The position numbers and the translations under genes are program-made. Below are positions 8,158-18,399 of a stretch of DNA of 64,000 nt, in pieces. The stretch is from the NCBI RefSeq assembly GCF_900094925.1, contig NZ_FMAY01000005.1:248001-312000 (forward strand). The letters run 5' to 3'. The notes below the pieces were generated by a model, which was not told the DNA's origin, searched no databases, and worked only from the letters and a program-made list of their open reading frames with translations. The stretch is from Kosakonia oryzendophytica. GTDB taxonomy: Bacteria > Pseudomonadota > Gammaproteobacteria > Enterobacterales > Enterobacteriaceae. Position 1 is the first letter of the stretch, and each line of letters opens with the position of its first letter.

Positions 8158-11100
8158 ATGGACGTCAGCCGCAGACAATTTTTCCGCATCTGCGCGGGCG
8201 GTATGGCAGGAACCACAGTTGCCGCATTGGGGTTTGCCCCGAAAATGGCGCTGGCTCAAACGCGAAATTATAAATTGCTTCGCGCAAAAGAGACCCGAAA
8301 TTCCTGTACATACTGCTCCGTGGGTTGTGGGCTCGTCATGTATAGCCTGGGAGATGGCGCAAAAAACGCCAAAGAGACCATTTACCACATTGAAGGGGAT
8401 GCCGATCATCCGGTCAGCCGGGGCGCATTGTGCCCGAAAGGCGCTGGCTTGCTGGATTACGTACACAGCGAAAACCGCCTGCGTTACCCGGAATACCGCG
8501 CACCCGGCTCGAATAAATGGCAGCGCATCTCCTGGGATGACGCCTTCAGCCGTATTGCCCGTCTGATGAAAGACGACCGCGATGCGCATTTTATGGAAAC
8601 CAACGCCACAGGGGTGACAGTCAATCGCTGGCTCTCTACGGGTATGCTTTGCGCATCAGCGGCAAGCAATGAAACCGGTATGCTGACACAAAAATTTGTG
8701 CGCGCCCTCGGCATGCTGGCGGTAGATAACCAGGCGCGTGTCTGACACGGACCAACGGTAGCAAGTCTTGCTCCAACATTTGGTCGCGGTGCGATGACCA
8801 ACCACTGGGTTGATATCAAAAATGCCAACGTGGTGATGGTGATGGGCGGTAACGCCGCTGAAGCCCACCCGGTCGGTTTCCGCTGGGCAATGGAAGCCAA
8901 AAATAACAATGATGCCACGCTGATTGTGGTCGATCCGCGCTTTACGCGTACTGCATCGGTGGCTGATATTTACGCGCCAATCCGCTCCGGGACGGATATC
9001 ACCTTCCTCTCCGGTGTACTGCGCTACCTGATCGAACATAACAAGATTAACGCCGAATACGTCAAACATTACACCAACGCCAGCCTGCTGGTGCGGGATG
9101 ATTTTGCCTTTGAAGAGGGTTTATTCAGCGGTTACGACGCGCAGAAACGCCAGTATGACAAGTCATCATGGAACTATCAGTTTGATGAAAACGGCTACGC
9201 CAAACGCGATGACACCCTCAGCCACCCGCGCTGTGTGTGGAACCTGCTGAAACAGCATGTCTCACGCTATACCCCGGAAACCGTCGAGAACATTTGCGGC
9301 ACGCCGCAAGCGGACTTCCTGAAAGTGTGTAACGTGCTGGCCTCAACCAGCGCAGCCGATCGCACCACCACCTTCCTCTATGCCTTAGGCTGGACGCAAC
9401 ACACCGTTGGCGCGCAGAACATCCGCACCATGGCGATGATCCAGTTACTGCTGGGCAATATGGGTATGGCTGGCGGCGGGGTGAATGCATTGCGCGGGCA
9501 CTCCAATATCCAGGGGTTAACGGACCTCGGTCTGCTGTCGACCAGCCTGCCAGGTTACCTTACGCTGCCGTCGGAAAAACAGACGGATTTGCAGCAATAC
9601 CTGAGCGCGAATACGCCGAAAGCGATGCTGCCGGATCAGGTGAACTACTGGAGCAACTACCCGAAATTCTTTGTCAGTCTGATGAAGTCGTTCTACGGCG
9701 ATGCCGCGCAGAAAGAGAATAACTGGGGCTTCGACTGGCTGCCGAAGTGGGATCAGTCTTACGACGTCATCAAGTATTTCCACATGATGGCGAAGGGGGA
9801 AGTCACTGGCTACATCTGCCAGGGCTTTAACCCGGTAGCCTCGTTCCCGGACAAAAACAACGTCGTCAGCACCCTGAGCAAGCTCAAATATATGGTGGTG
9901 ATCGACCCGCTGGTGACGGAAACCTCCACCTTCTGGCAGAACCACGGTGAGATGAACGATGTCGATCCGGCGACGATTGCCACGGAAGTGTTCCGTTTGC
10001 CGTCGACCTGTTTTGCCGAAGAGGATGGCTCTATTGCTAACTCCGGACGCTGGTTGCAGTGGCACTGGAAAGGTCAGGATGCGCCGGGAGAAGCATTGAA
10101 TGACGGTGAAATTCTGGCCGGGATTTTCCACCGCCTGCGTGATATGTACCGTATGGAAGGCGGAAAAGGTGCGGAACCGCTGCTGAAAATGTCATGGAAC
10201 TACAGCCAGCCCCACAATCCACACACGGAAGAGGTGGCGAAAGAGAACAACGGCTATGCGCTGGCGGATCTGTACGATCCCAACGGTCAGTTGCTGGCGA
10301 AAAAAGGGCAACTGCTGAACAGTTTCGCACTGCTGCGCGATGATGGCACTACGTCTTCGTCCTGCTGGATCTACAGCGGTAGCTGGACTGAACAGGGCAA
10401 TCAGATGGCGAATCGCGATAACGCCGATCCGTCGGGGCTGGGCAATACGCTGGGCTGGGCGTGGGCATGGCCAATGAACCGCCGTGTGCTGTACAACCGC
10501 GCCTCCGCCGATCCGCAAGGGAAACCCTGGGATGCGAAACGGATGTTGATCCAGTGGAACGGCACGAAATGGCACGGTAACGATATTCCGGACTTTTCTA
10601 CCGCGCCGCCAGGCAGCAATACCGGGCCGTTTATCATGCAGCAGGAAGGGTTGGGCCGCCTGTTTGCGCTTGATAAGCTGGCGGAAGGGCCCTTCCCGGA
10701 ACACTACGAACCGGTCGAAACCCCGATTGGCACGAACCCGTTGCACCCGAATGTGGTCTCCAGCCCGGTAGTTCGGTTGTACGCGGAAGATGCGAAACGA
10801 ATGGGGAAAAAAGATCGCTTCCCGTATGTCGGCACCACCTATCGCCTGACCGAACACTTCCATACCTGGACCAAACATGCGCGTCTGAACGCCATCGCCC
10901 AACCGCAGCAGTTCGTTGAAATCAGCGAAACGTTGGCAGCGGCAAAAGGCATTGCTAATGGCGATCGGGTAACGGTGAGCAGCCAGCGTGGGTTTATCCG
11001 CGCGGTGGCAGTCGTCACGCGGCGTCTGCGTACGTTGCAGGTTCACGGTCAGCCTGTGGAAACTATCGGCATCCCGCTGCACTGGGGTTTTGAAGGCGTG

Positions 11101-11205
11101 GCGCAGAAGGGGTATATCGCCAACACCCTGACGCCAAACGTCGGTGATGCGAACTCGCAAACACCGGAATATAAGGCGTTTTTAGTGAATATTGAGAAGG
11201 CGTAA
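8158..11205 (+). CDS. fdnG: Formate dehydrogenase-N alpha subunit (selenocysteine, molybdopterin)
   Basis: This is the catalytic subunit of the nitrate-inducible, periplasm-facing formate dehydrogenase, which oxidises formate to CO2 and passes electrons through FdnH and FdnI to the quinone pool. The frame is broken by TGA at 8743-8745, codon 196. That is the selenocysteine position in E. coli FdnG, and the protein continues HGPTVASLAPTFGRGAM, so this is one gene of 1015 residues, the same length as E. coli. Motifs: twin-arginine signal DVSRRQFFRICAGG, 4Fe-4S cysteines CTYCSVGC, and molybdopterin-domain signatures. ATG 8158 has TGAGGA upstream; an ATG twelve bases earlier has none. FNR- and NarL-like sites precede it. 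Confidence 0.97.
8743..8785 (+). promoter_or_regulatory. Bacterial SECIS element of fdnG
   Basis: The UGA codon is followed by a hairpin that recruits SelB with selenocysteyl-tRNA. An apical stem AGCA/TGCT (8760-8763 and 8769-8772) closes the loop AGTCT, which sits about 21 bases after UGA and resembles the GGTCT loop of the fdhF SECIS. Coding potential and position agree with E. coli fdnG; the exact lower stem was not computed. Confidence 0.75.
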
Positions 11206-11214
11206 GGGGCGAGT

Positions 11215-12099
11215 ATGACAATGGAAACTCAGGACATTATCAAACGCTCCGCAACCAACCCGGTGACGCCGCCCCCACGGGCGCGCGATCACAAAGCGGA
11301 AATCGCCAAGCTGATCGACGTCTCCACCTGCGTAGGCTGCAAAGCCTGCCAGGTGGCCTGCTCGGAGTGGAACGATATCCGCGATGAGGTGGGGCACTGC
11401 GTCGGGGTTTACGATAACCCCGCCGATCTCAGCGCCAAATCCTGGACGGTGATGCGTTTTAGCGAAACCGAACAGAATGGCAAGCTGGAGTGGTTAATCC
11501 GCAAAGACGGTTGTATGCACTGTGCGGATCCCGGCTGCCTGAAGGCATGCCCGTCCGCCGGGGCGATCATTCAGTACGCGAATGGCATTGTCGACTTCCA
11601 GCAGGAGAACTGCATCGGTTGCGGTTATTGCATCGCTGGCTGTCCGTTTAATGTCCCTCGCCTCAATAAAGAGGATAACCGGGTCTATAAATGCACGCTG
11701 TGCGTCGATCGCGTCAGTGTGGGTCAGGAGCCAGCTTGTGTGAAAACCTGCCCGACAGGTGCCATTCATTTTGGCACCAAAGAGGAGATGCTGGAGTTGG
11801 GGCAACAGCGGGTTGAGAAGCTGAAAGCGCGGGGTTACGCCAACGCAGGGCTGTATAACCCGCAGGGGGTCGGCGGTACGCATGTGATGTATGTGCTGCA
11901 TCATGCCGATCAGCCGCAGCTTTATCACAATCTGCCGAAAGATCCGCATATCGATACGGCGGTCGGGTTGTGGAAAGGGGTGTTAAAACCGCTCTCTGCC
12001 GCCGGCTTTATCGCCACCTTCGCCGGGCTGATTTATCACTACGTCGGCATCGGGCCGAACAAAGAAGTGGATGACGACGAGGAGTCCCCCCATGAGTAA
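11215..12099 (+). CDS. fdnH: Formate dehydrogenase-N beta subunit, four 4Fe-4S clusters
   Basis: This 294-residue iron-sulfur subunit relays electrons from FdnG to the FdnI cytochrome. Four cysteine clusters are visible: [35 protein letters not shown], and CTLCVDR with CVKTC. A C-terminal hydrophobic helix (about residues 255-277, [21 protein letters not shown]) anchors it, and it ends in an acidic tail. Length and sequence match E. coli FdnH (294). It starts nine bases after fdnG behind GGGGCGAG and overlaps fdnI by eight bases, so the subunits are made together. Confidence 0.96.
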   Translation: MTMETQDIIKRSATNPVTPPPRARDHKAEIAKLIDVSTCVGCKACQVACSEWNDIRDEVGHCVGVYDNPADLSAKSWTVMRFSETEQNGKLEWLIRKDGCMHCADPGCLKACPSAGAIIQYANGIVDFQQENCIGCGYCIAGCPFNVPRLNKEDNRVYKCTLCVDRVSVGQEPACVKTCPTGAIHFGTKEEMLELGQQRVEKLKARGYANAGLYNPQGVGGTHVMYVLHHADQPQLYHNLPKDPHIDTAVGLWKGVLKPLSAAGFIATFAGLIYHYVGIGPNKEVDDDEESPHE

Positions 12100-12748
12100 G
12101 TCGAAAATGATTGTGCGCACAAAGTTTATTGACCGCGCCTGTCACTGGACGGTGGTTATCTGCTTTTTCCTTGTCGCCTTGTCCGGGATTTCGTTCTTCT
12201 TCCCGACGCTGCAATGGCTGACAGAAACGTTCGGTACACCGCAGATGGGACGTATTCTGCACCCGTTCTTTGGTGTGGTGGTGTTCATAGCGCTGATGTG
12301 TATGTTTGTGCGTTTTGTTCATCACAACATCCCGGACAAGCAGGATCTGCCGTGGCTGAAAAACATCGTCGAGGTGTTAAAAGGCAATGAGCACAAAGTG
12401 GCGAAAGTCGGGAAATACAACGCCGGGCAGAAAATGATGTTCTGGACCATCATGAGCATGATGACCGTGCTGCTGGTCACTGGCGTCATCATCTGGCGAC
12501 CTTACTTTGCGCACTATTTTCCCATTCAGGTGATCCGCTACAGTCTGCTGCTGCACGCCACCTCGGCCATTATTTTAATCCATGCCATCCTGATCCATAT
12601 GTATATGGCGTTCTGGGTGAAAGGCTCCATTAAAGGCATGGTGGAAGGTAAGGTCAGCCGCCGTTGGGCGCAAAAACATCATCCGCGCTGGTACCGTGAG
12701 GTCGAGCGAATGGAAGCCAAAAAAGAGAGCACGGAAGGCATTAACTAA
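12092..12748 (+). CDS. fdnI: Formate dehydrogenase-N gamma subunit, cytochrome b556
   Basis: This 218-residue membrane cytochrome takes electrons from FdnH and reduces menaquinone at the cytoplasmic side, completing a proton-motive redox loop with nitrate reductase. It has four transmembrane helices and histidines placed to bind two b hemes ([36 protein letters not shown]). ATG 12092 ([12 protein letters not shown]) is chosen for its match to E. coli FdnI and its overlap with the fdnH stop; an upstream in-frame ATG at 12071 would add residues without family support. Confidence 0.96.
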   Translation: MSKSKMIVRTKFIDRACHWTVVICFFLVALSGISFFFPTLQWLTETFGTPQMGRILHPFFGVVVFIALMCMFVRFVHHNIPDKQDLPWLKNIVEVLKGNEHKVAKVGKYNAGQKMMFWTIMSMMTVLLVTGVIIWRPYFAHYFPIQVIRYSLLLHATSAIILIHAILIHMYMAFWVKGSIKGMVEGKVSRRWAQKHHPRWYREVERMEAKKESTEGIN

Positions 12749-12751
12749 CTG

Positions 12752-12782
12752 AAAAACTGCGCCAGCACCTCGTCTGGCGCAG
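12752..12782 (-). terminator. Rho-independent terminator, leftward (possibly bidirectional)
   Basis: CTGCGCCAG (12757-12765), an 8-base loop and CTGGCGCAG (12774-12782) form a perfect 9-bp stem. On the leftward transcript five T residues follow directly (A-run 12752-12756), so it should end the acetyltransferase message. It sits just after fdnI and may also slow rightward transcription. Confidence 0.75.
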
Positions 12783-12787
12783 ACTGC

Positions 12788-13240
12788 TTACAGAAGGGGT
12801 TTATTAAGCAACGTTAAGCGATATACATGCGTTTGCCGCTCAAAAAAACCAAATTTATGGTACAGCGCGTGGGCCTCTTCACGCTCAGAACGAGAGGTCA
12901 GTTCGATATAGCGCGCAGCATAAATGCAGGCAAAGGAGAGGGCGGAGCGCAGCAACGCCGTCGCGATGCCACGGCGTCGGAATTCGCTGCCGACAATCAC
13001 ATCTTCGATCATGCATTTCTTGCCAGAGAGCAGTGTCGCACAGACTAAGGTCAACATACCGGCGGGAACGCCATCATCCCAGGCCACAAACAGATGCACC
13101 GAGTCAGACGCAAACACGCGTTGAAAGTCTTCCACGCTTAGCGTTGGTGCGTGGGGGGAAAGCTCTGCCAGCAGCCGGGTTAAATCGGTTGCCAGCGTAT
13201 CGGTAATGGATGACAGTCGTTCAACGCGAAGCGTATGCAT
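12788..13240 (-). CDS. GNAT-family acetyltransferase
   Basis: This 150-residue GNAT protein should transfer an acyl group from acetyl-CoA to an unidentified amine. The acetyl-CoA loop is VGSEFRRRGIATALLRSAL (motif R/Q-x-x-G-x-G/A, about residues 92-110), preceded by the beta-strand MIEDVIV and followed by YHKFGFFERQTHVYRL, the usual C-terminal GNAT segment. The open frame extends 44 codons further upstream, but the ATG at 13240 has GGAAAG nearby and gives a normal GNAT length. It is convergent with fdnI, with a terminator between. Substrate unknown. Confidence 0.8.
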   Translation of the reverse strand: MHTLRVERLSSITDTLATDLTRLLAELSPHAPTLSVEDFQRVFASDSVHLFVAWDDGVPAGMLTLVCATLLSGKKCMIEDVIVGSEFRRRGIATALLRSALSFACIYAARYIELTSRSEREEAHALYHKFGFFERQTHVYRLTLLNKPLL

Positions 13241-13465
13241 GGCTTTCCTGCTCCAGGAAGAGGGAACTCTTTGAGCATAGCCTGGTTTATGCCGGCGCGG
13301 CAGTCTGCCGTTACGTTTATTACCGTTCGCACGCCATTCGATATCCGACAGATCAAAAGCGACCGAATCCATGGATTAATGTGCCAGCCGGGACATTTCA
13401 ACTGGTCTGCCCGGAGCGGATGGTCAATAATGCGAGTCGCAATCTTTTAACAAGTGGTCCGTAGT

Positions 13466-14635
13466 ATGAAAAAAACGGTTTTTTCGTTGGCACTTGCGAC
13501 CTTTGGTTTAGGCATGGCGGAGTTCGGCATCATGGGCGTCCTCACCGAACTTGCCAGGGATGTCGGTATCTCTATTCCTTCTGCTGGGTACTTAATCTCC
13601 GGTTACGCCGTGGGCGTGGTCATTGGCGCGCCGATTATGGCGCTGTTCTCCAGCCGCTTTTCGCTCAAAAAGGTGATGCTGTTTCTGGTCGCGTTGTGCG
13701 TCCTTGGTAATGCTATTTTCACCTTTTCCAATTCCTACACGATGTTACTGATTGGCCGGTTAATCTCCGGGTTTCCCCACGGTGCGATTTTTGGCGTCGG
13801 CGCGATAATCCTCTCCAAAATTGCGCCGCCGGGCAAAGTGACCATGGCGGTGGCGGGGATGATCGCGGGCATGACCGTCGCCAACCTGGTGGGGATCCCG
13901 CTGGGCACCTGGTTGGGGCATGAATTTAGCTGGCGTTACACATTTATGCTGATTGTGTTATTCGATGCAGCAGTGATTGTTTCGGTGATTTTCTGGGTGC
14001 CGGACCTGCACGATACTGCGCCAACCCACCTGCGTGAGCAGTTTCATTTTTTGCGAAAACCGGAACCGTGGCTGATTTTTGCCGCCACTATGCTGGGTAA
14101 TGCCGGGGTGTTTGCCTGGTTCAGCTACGTCAAACCGTTTATGGTGACTATCGCTGGCTTTTCCCCCACCGCAGTGACGTTGATCATGATGCTGATGGGG
14201 CTGGGTATGGTGCTGGGCAATATGTTCAGCGGCAGACTATCGGTAAGATTCAGCCCGCTGCGCATTGCGGTTGTGACCGAACTGATTGTGGTGCTGGCAA
14301 TGCTGGCGCTGTTTGTGCTGGGTGAACATAAGCAGGCGTCGCTGGCAATGGGGTTTGTATGCTGCGCCGGGTTGTTTGCCGTTTCCGCGCCGCTGCAAAT
14401 TATGCTGCTGCAAAATGCGAAGGGCGGTGAAATGCTCGGCGCAGCAGGCGGGCAGATGGCGTTCAACCTCGGCAATGCCCTCGGCGCCTGGTTCGGCGGG
14501 CTGATCATTGCGTTTGGCTTTACCTACAGCTACCTCACACTCCCTGCTGCGCTGTTGTCACTGGCCGCAATGGCGGCCTTGATGATGTACGGGCGTCGTA
14601 AAGCCGCGCGCCAGTTGGAACCGGTGGCAGAGTAA
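13466..14635 (+). CDS. AraJ-like MFS transporter
   Basis: This 389-residue major-facilitator protein has about twelve hydrophobic helices. It is strikingly similar to E. coli AraJ: LSLALATFGLGMAEFGIMGV, GRLISGFPHGAIFGVGAII, HFLRKPEPWLIFAATMLGNA and LLQNAKGGEMLGAAGG are nearly shared. AraJ itself is an arabinose-induced transporter of unclear substrate in the sugar-efflux/drug group. No arabinose genes are nearby, so it could be a diverged or moved araJ or a paralogue; I leave the symbol empty. ATG 13466 (MKKTVFSLAL) is preferred over a GTG at 13454 because it matches the AraJ start. No strong ribosome-binding site is seen. Confidence 0.82.
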   Translation: MKKTVFSLALATFGLGMAEFGIMGVLTELARDVGISIPSAGYLISGYAVGVVIGAPIMALFSSRFSLKKVMLFLVALCVLGNAIFTFSNSYTMLLIGRLISGFPHGAIFGVGAIILSKIAPPGKVTMAVAGMIAGMTVANLVGIPLGTWLGHEFSWRYTFMLIVLFDAAVIVSVIFWVPDLHDTAPTHLREQFHFLRKPEPWLIFAATMLGNAGVFAWFSYVKPFMVTIAGFSPTAVTLIMMLMGLGMVLGNMFSGRLSVRFSPLRIAVVTELIVVLAMLALFVLGEHKQASLAMGFVCCAGLFAVSAPLQIMLLQNAKGGEMLGAAGGQMAFNLGNALGAWFGGLIIAFGFTYSYLTLPAALLSLAAMAALMMYGRRKAARQLEPVAE

Positions 14636-14636
14636 A

Positions 14637-14688
14637 CCCGCGTCTTCTCCGGCCTGCAACGCGGGTGATGAAAACCCTTGCAGGCCGG
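14637..14688. repeat. Overlapping alternative hairpins between convergent genes
   Basis: An 11-bp perfect inverted repeat, CCGGCCTGCAA (14649-14659) with TTGCAGGCCGG (14678-14688), overlaps a second 7-bp pair, CCCGCGT (14637-14643) with ACGCGGG (14659-14665). Both cannot form at once. It directly follows the AraJ-like gene and lies before the stop of the leftward operon; without T-runs it looks like a bidirectional stabiliser or a REP-like element. Confidence 0.5.
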
Positions 14689-14704
14689 GTCTCGCTGACC
14701 CCCA

Positions 14705-15796
14705 TTATGGCAAATAGGGTTCTCCGAGCGTCAGCATCAGGCGGTTAGCCCAGGCAAAAAACGCCGCCGACTGGATCAGATCCAGCTGTTGCAAGGTATC
14801 CAGCCCCTGCGCATCCAGTGTCGCCAGATGGGCCGCCGTTAACGCCGGCGGTGTCACCGATAACGCCGCAGCACTCTCAATTTCAGCACCCCAGCGCGCC
14901 GATTGCCCCTCGCTTAACGTTTTCCCCGGCGGTACGGCCAGCAACGCTTCTACGGCATTGTCATCCTTCGACAATTGGCTGGTTTTACGCGCATGGACAG
15001 AAGCACAATAGATACAACCGTTAATCTTGCTGGCGACCGTCGCGGCCAGTTCACGCTCTGCACGCGGCAGACCACCTGGGGTGTAAAAAATGCCTTTATC
15101 CGTTAACGTGCGCTGTTCCAGCACCGGTAAGTTACGCCCTAACAAGCGAAAATAGTCCGAATCGGTATGACCGAACTTTGCCAGAATTGCCTGTTCGTCC
15201 GGCGTAAATTCCGCCAGCGGTTTCGCTGCAATCCACGGCTCCCAGCCCAGCTCTTGCTGGGTAAAAGCCACCGGTGCGACTTTGCCACTCTGGGTACGCG
15301 GTGCGGTATGCCATACACCTGCGGCTACCGTGCTCTCGCTGGCAGCAACCGGTTTTCCATTCAGCAACCGTAACCCCACCAACAACCGGCTCTGAAAACT
15401 GACAAACGCGATCAGTTGCGCCAGCGTGACGATGCTCTGTTTATTCCAGCCAGCGCTCGCCAGCGATTTCAGTGCATCCGGTGTGGCTTTTACCGGAGAG
15501 AAGGTGAGCAAGCGGGCAAAATCCAGCGCCGGGGAAAGTCGGGCGGATGTGGGGTCGGCCAGACCAAAACTGGCGTAATGCGCCGCCAGATCGTTGGCGT
15601 TGTGCCATTTCGCCACTTTCGCCGCCACAATAAAGCGCTCATCGGCCGGGAAGTCGGCGTTTTCCGCACCAAACAGGGCATCGTAGCTACCCTGTGCGTG
15701 AAGCGTCGCGGCATCACGGGTATCGCGGGCGCTGGCCAGTGTGGAACCGGGGGCGATCTCCGCCAGTTCAGCCAGAATATCCTGACGTAAAGCCAT
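14705..15796 (-). CDS. Alkylhydroperoxidase-domain (CMD/AhpD-fold) protein
   Basis: This 363-residue protein has two AhpD/carboxymuconolactone-decarboxylase-like halves. The redox motif CIYCASVHARKTSQLSKDD (about residue 265) carries the CxxC plus histidine of AhpD peroxidases. It belongs to the group found next to luciferase-like monooxygenases and peptide-type ABC importers (Avi_7169/7170-like families). A peroxidase or a carrier of an oxidised intermediate is plausible; the substrate is unknown. It is the last gene of a leftward operon, nine bases after the monooxygenase, behind AAGGAG. Confidence 0.78.
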   Translation of the reverse strand: MALRQDILAELAEIAPGSTLASARDTRDAATLHAQGSYDALFGAENADFPADERFIVAAKVAKWHNANDLAAHYASFGLADPTSARLSPALDFARLLTFSPVKATPDALKSLASAGWNKQSIVTLAQLIAFVSFQSRLLVGLRLLNGKPVAASESTVAAGVWHTAPRTQSGKVAPVAFTQQELGWEPWIAAKPLAEFTPDEQAILAKFGHTDSDYFRLLGRNLPVLEQRTLTDKGIFYTPGGLPRAERELAATVASKINGCIYCASVHARKTSQLSKDDNAVEALLAVPPGKTLSEGQSARWGAEIESAAALSVTPPALTAAHLATLDAQGLDTLQQLDLIQSAAFFAWANRLMLTLGEPYLP

Positions 15797-15805
15797 CGTG
15801 ACTCC

Positions 15806-16795
15806 TTATAAAATATGTGGGGCGACATGCCCGGCAATCAGTTCGATAGAGCGTAATGTGTCCTGATGCGACGGTTCCACAGAGTGAACCTGGAAGGAGA
15901 TATCGGTTGCGCGCGCCAGAATGCTGTCGTTTTTCAGGGAGGCAACCACCGTTGACGGATCGCCGATATGCGCATCGAACTGGCGAATATAATCCGTGAC
16001 ACTGTCACCAATAACCTCATAACCCGCCGCGCGGTGCTGCTGCGCCTGGCGGGTTAACCCCGGTGTTGCCACCTGCAGCGCATATTCCGTGCTGTCGGCA
16101 ACAAATGCAGTGCGCGAGGCGAGAATGCGCGGCGCAACACCTGCCGGAAGGGCGTCAAGGTAGGCATCAACCATCGGGTTTTGCAGCGCATCCAGTGTCA
16201 GTGAAAGAGCGTCTGCCGGTCGCGGCTGCGTGCGGGAGAGCATTAATCCGTGCCCCGCCTGTCCGGCGCGGATTGCCCCCTCAACGGAAAATGTGGCGAT
16301 CCATACACGCTCCGCCAGTTGCGGTGCCGGTGGGTAAAGATGATTATCGGGATCGGTCAGTGAATCACCGCGCCAGGCACTCTGGATCAGATGCAGATAT
16401 TCAGCAAACACGCTTGCTCGCTGGTCAATCGTCAGGCCAAACGGCAGAAACGAGGTCGGCGTACCGCCGGAGCCAAAACCGACTTCCAGTCGCCCGCCGG
16501 CCAGCAAATCCAGTACGGCCGCATCTTCCGCCACGCGCAACGGGTTTTCCAGCGGCAGGGTGATGATCGCCGTACCTAAACGGATGCTCTGCGTATGCGC
16601 AGCGACATGCGCCAGAAATACCAACGGTGAAGGCAAACCGCCTTCATGCTCATGAAAGTGGTGCTGCGCAATCCACGCACTGTCAAACCCCTGGCGCTCA
16701 GCATGGCGGATCTGCTCTGTCGCCAGTCGGTAGCGCTCCTTAGGCGGCGCATCATCCAGTAAACGGGTAAAAAATCCCAGGCGTTTTCGCGTCAT
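15806..16795 (-). CDS. Luciferase-like FMN-dependent monooxygenase
   Basis: This 329-residue flavin-dependent monooxygenase of the bacterial-luciferase family (TIM barrel) should use reduced flavin and O2. Visible features are the opening KRLGFFTRLLDDAPPKERY, WIAQHHFHEHEGGLPSPLVFLAHVAA and the barrel strand RLEVGFGSGGTPTSF. It resembles the Klebsiella KPN_01858 family, whose genes always sit with a peptide-type ABC importer, as here. It overlaps the upstream ATPase stop by four bases (ATGA). Family members often release sulfur or cleave C-S, C-N or ring bonds of imported compounds; the present substrate is not known. Confidence 0.8.
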   Translation of the reverse strand: MTRKRLGFFTRLLDDAPPKERYRLATEQIRHAERQGFDSAWIAQHHFHEHEGGLPSPLVFLAHVAAHTQSIRLGTAIITLPLENPLRVAEDAAVLDLLAGGRLEVGFGSGGTPTSFLPFGLTIDQRASVFAEYLHLIQSAWRGDSLTDPDNHLYPPAPQLAERVWIATFSVEGAIRAGQAGHGLMLSRTQPRPADALSLTLDALQNPMVDAYLDALPAGVAPRILASRTAFVADSTEYALQVATPGLTRQAQQHRAAGYEVIGDSVTDYIRQFDAHIGDPSTVVASLKNDSILARATDISFQVHSVEPSHQDTLRSIELIAGHVAPHIL

Positions 16796-18399
16796 GCGAA
16801 CTCCTCCGTGGCAGGTGAAAAATGGGGAATGGCATTAATCAATTCCCGGGTGTAGTTGTCCTGAGGCGCGGCGAAGAGACTTTCTACCGTTCCGTGTTCG
16901 ACAACACGGCCATTGCGTAGCACTGTCACGCTGTGCCCAATGCGGCGAACCGTCGCCAGGTCATGTGTAATAAACAGATAGGTCAGCCCGAGTTGCTGCT
17001 GTAATTGCTGGAGCAGGGCAAGGATCTGTGCCTGTACGGTCACATCAAGCGCCGAGGTGGCTTCATCCAGCACCAGAATGCCTGGTTCGAGGATGAGGGC
17101 GCGGGCAATCGCAACGCGTTGCCGCTGTCCACCTGAGAGTTCATGAGCATAGCGACTTAACAGTTCCGGCGACAACGCAACGCGCCGGACCACGGTTTCC
17201 ACCCGGCGTTTACGCTCAGCCTTATCGACGGGCTCGAAATTCTTCAGCGGCTCTTCAATGATGTCGAACAGCGTCTGGCGCGGATCCAGCGACGCAAACG
17301 GGTTCTGATAAACAAACTGAATTTTGCGGCGTAACTGGCGGCGGGCCTCCTGGCTCAGGTGCGTGGCATCAATGCCATCAATCATCACGCTACCGCTGTC
17401 GGCCTGTTCAAATCCCAGCAGAATACGCGCCAGTGTTGTTTTGCCGGATCCAGACTCACCCACCAGCGCATGCGTACTGCCGCGACGGACATCGAAACTG
17501 ACGCAGTCGAGCGCCTGCAGCGCGTGGCCTTTGCCCAGTGAAAACTGCTTGCTGATCTCCCGCACACGAATAGCCGCCAACGCCAGTGGCTGACCGGATA
17601 CTGGCGCAATTGTCAGCGCATGGCCCTGAAGATCGCTCAGTAACTGGCGGGTATACGCCTGTTGCGGCGCGCGAATAATATCCGCCGTTGCGCCTTGTTC
17701 CTGAATTTCTCCGTGCCTGAAGACCAGTAAACGGTCAGCTCGCTCAGCCGCCAGTGCCAAATCGTGCGTCACAAACAGCACCGCCGTACCGGACTCGCGC
17801 CGCAGCCTGTCCAGCAGATCGAGGATCCTTTTTTGCACCGTAACATCGAGCGCGCTGGTGGGTTCATCGGCAATGATCAAGTCCGGTTGCAGTGCAATCG
17901 CGATAGCAATTAACACCCGTTGTTTCATGCCGCCGGAGAGTTGATGCGGAAACTGTTTCATCCGCTGTTCCGGGTGGCTCAACCCCACTTTAGTGAGCAA
18001 TGCCAGCACCTGTTCATCACGTTCACGGGCGCTGATTTTGCTGTGCAGCGTGAGGATTTCTCCCACCTGTGCGCCGATGGTTTTAACCGGGTTAAGCGAA
18101 TTGCCCGGATCCTGCGGAACAAGGCTGATGCGAGCACCGCGCAGACTATCCAGTCGCCTGGCTGACCACTGGCTTATCGCCTCACCATTAAGCAGGATCG
18201 TTCCACTGTCGCGACGGGCATTGTCGGCCAGCAGCCCCATAATCGCCTGCGCGGTAGTGGTTTTTCCTGAGCCGGATTCCCCGACAAACGCCAGCATTTC
18301 GCCGCGCTTGAGCGTAAAACTGACGTGATGAACCACCTCTCGCCATTCACGCCCGGTACGGTAACTGAGCGTCAAATCTTCTACGGTAAGCACCGTCAT
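16792..18399 (-). CDS. Dipeptide/nickel-type ABC transporter ATPase, two fused domains
   Basis: This 535-residue protein carries two complete ATP-binding domains, fusing what are DppD and DppF in peptide importers. Domain 1 has Walker A GESGSGKTT (about residue 40), signature LSGGMKQRVLIAIAIAL and Walker [13 protein letters not shown]. Domain 2 has GESGSGKTT (about 315), signature [15 protein letters not shown] and Walker B ILVLDEATSALD. It powers the importer formed with the next two permeases and the binding protein. Start and stop overlap its neighbours by four bases, so the operon is translationally coupled. Confidence 0.9.
   Translation of the reverse strand: MTVLTVEDLTLSYRTGREWREVVHHVSFTLKRGEMLAFVGESGSGKTTTAQAIMGLLADNARRDSGTILLNGEAISQWSARRLDSLRGARISLVPQDPGNSLNPVKTIGAQVGEILTLHSKISARERDEQVLALLTKVGLSHPEQRMKQFPHQLSGGMKQRVLIAIAIALQPDLIIADEPTSALDVTVQKRILDLLDRLRRESGTAVLFVTHDLALAAERADRLLVFRHGEIQEQGATADIIRAPQQAYTRQLLSDLQGHALTIAPVSGQPLALAAIRVREISKQFSLGKGHALQALDCVSFDVRRGSTHALVGESGSGKTTLARILLGFEQADSGSVMIDGIDATHLSQEARRQLRRKIQFVYQNPFASLDPRQTLFDIIEEPLKNFEPVDKAERKRRVETVVRRVALSPELLSRYAHELSGGQRQRVAIARALILEPGILVLDEATSALDVTVQAQILALLQQLQQQLGLTYLFITHDLATVRRIGHSVTVLRNGRVVEHGTVESLFAAPQDNYTRELINAIPHFSPATEEFA

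Noticed and set aside
8743-8745. Apparent stop codon splitting the formate dehydrogenase alpha gene
   Set aside because: It is the selenocysteine UGA at the family position (codon 196) with a SECIS hairpin; the same frame continues with conserved sequence.
13210-13464. Short rightward frames in the gap before the AraJ-like gene
   Set aside because: No ribosome-binding site or recognisable protein pattern; most of the span is the promoter region of the divergent acetyltransferase.
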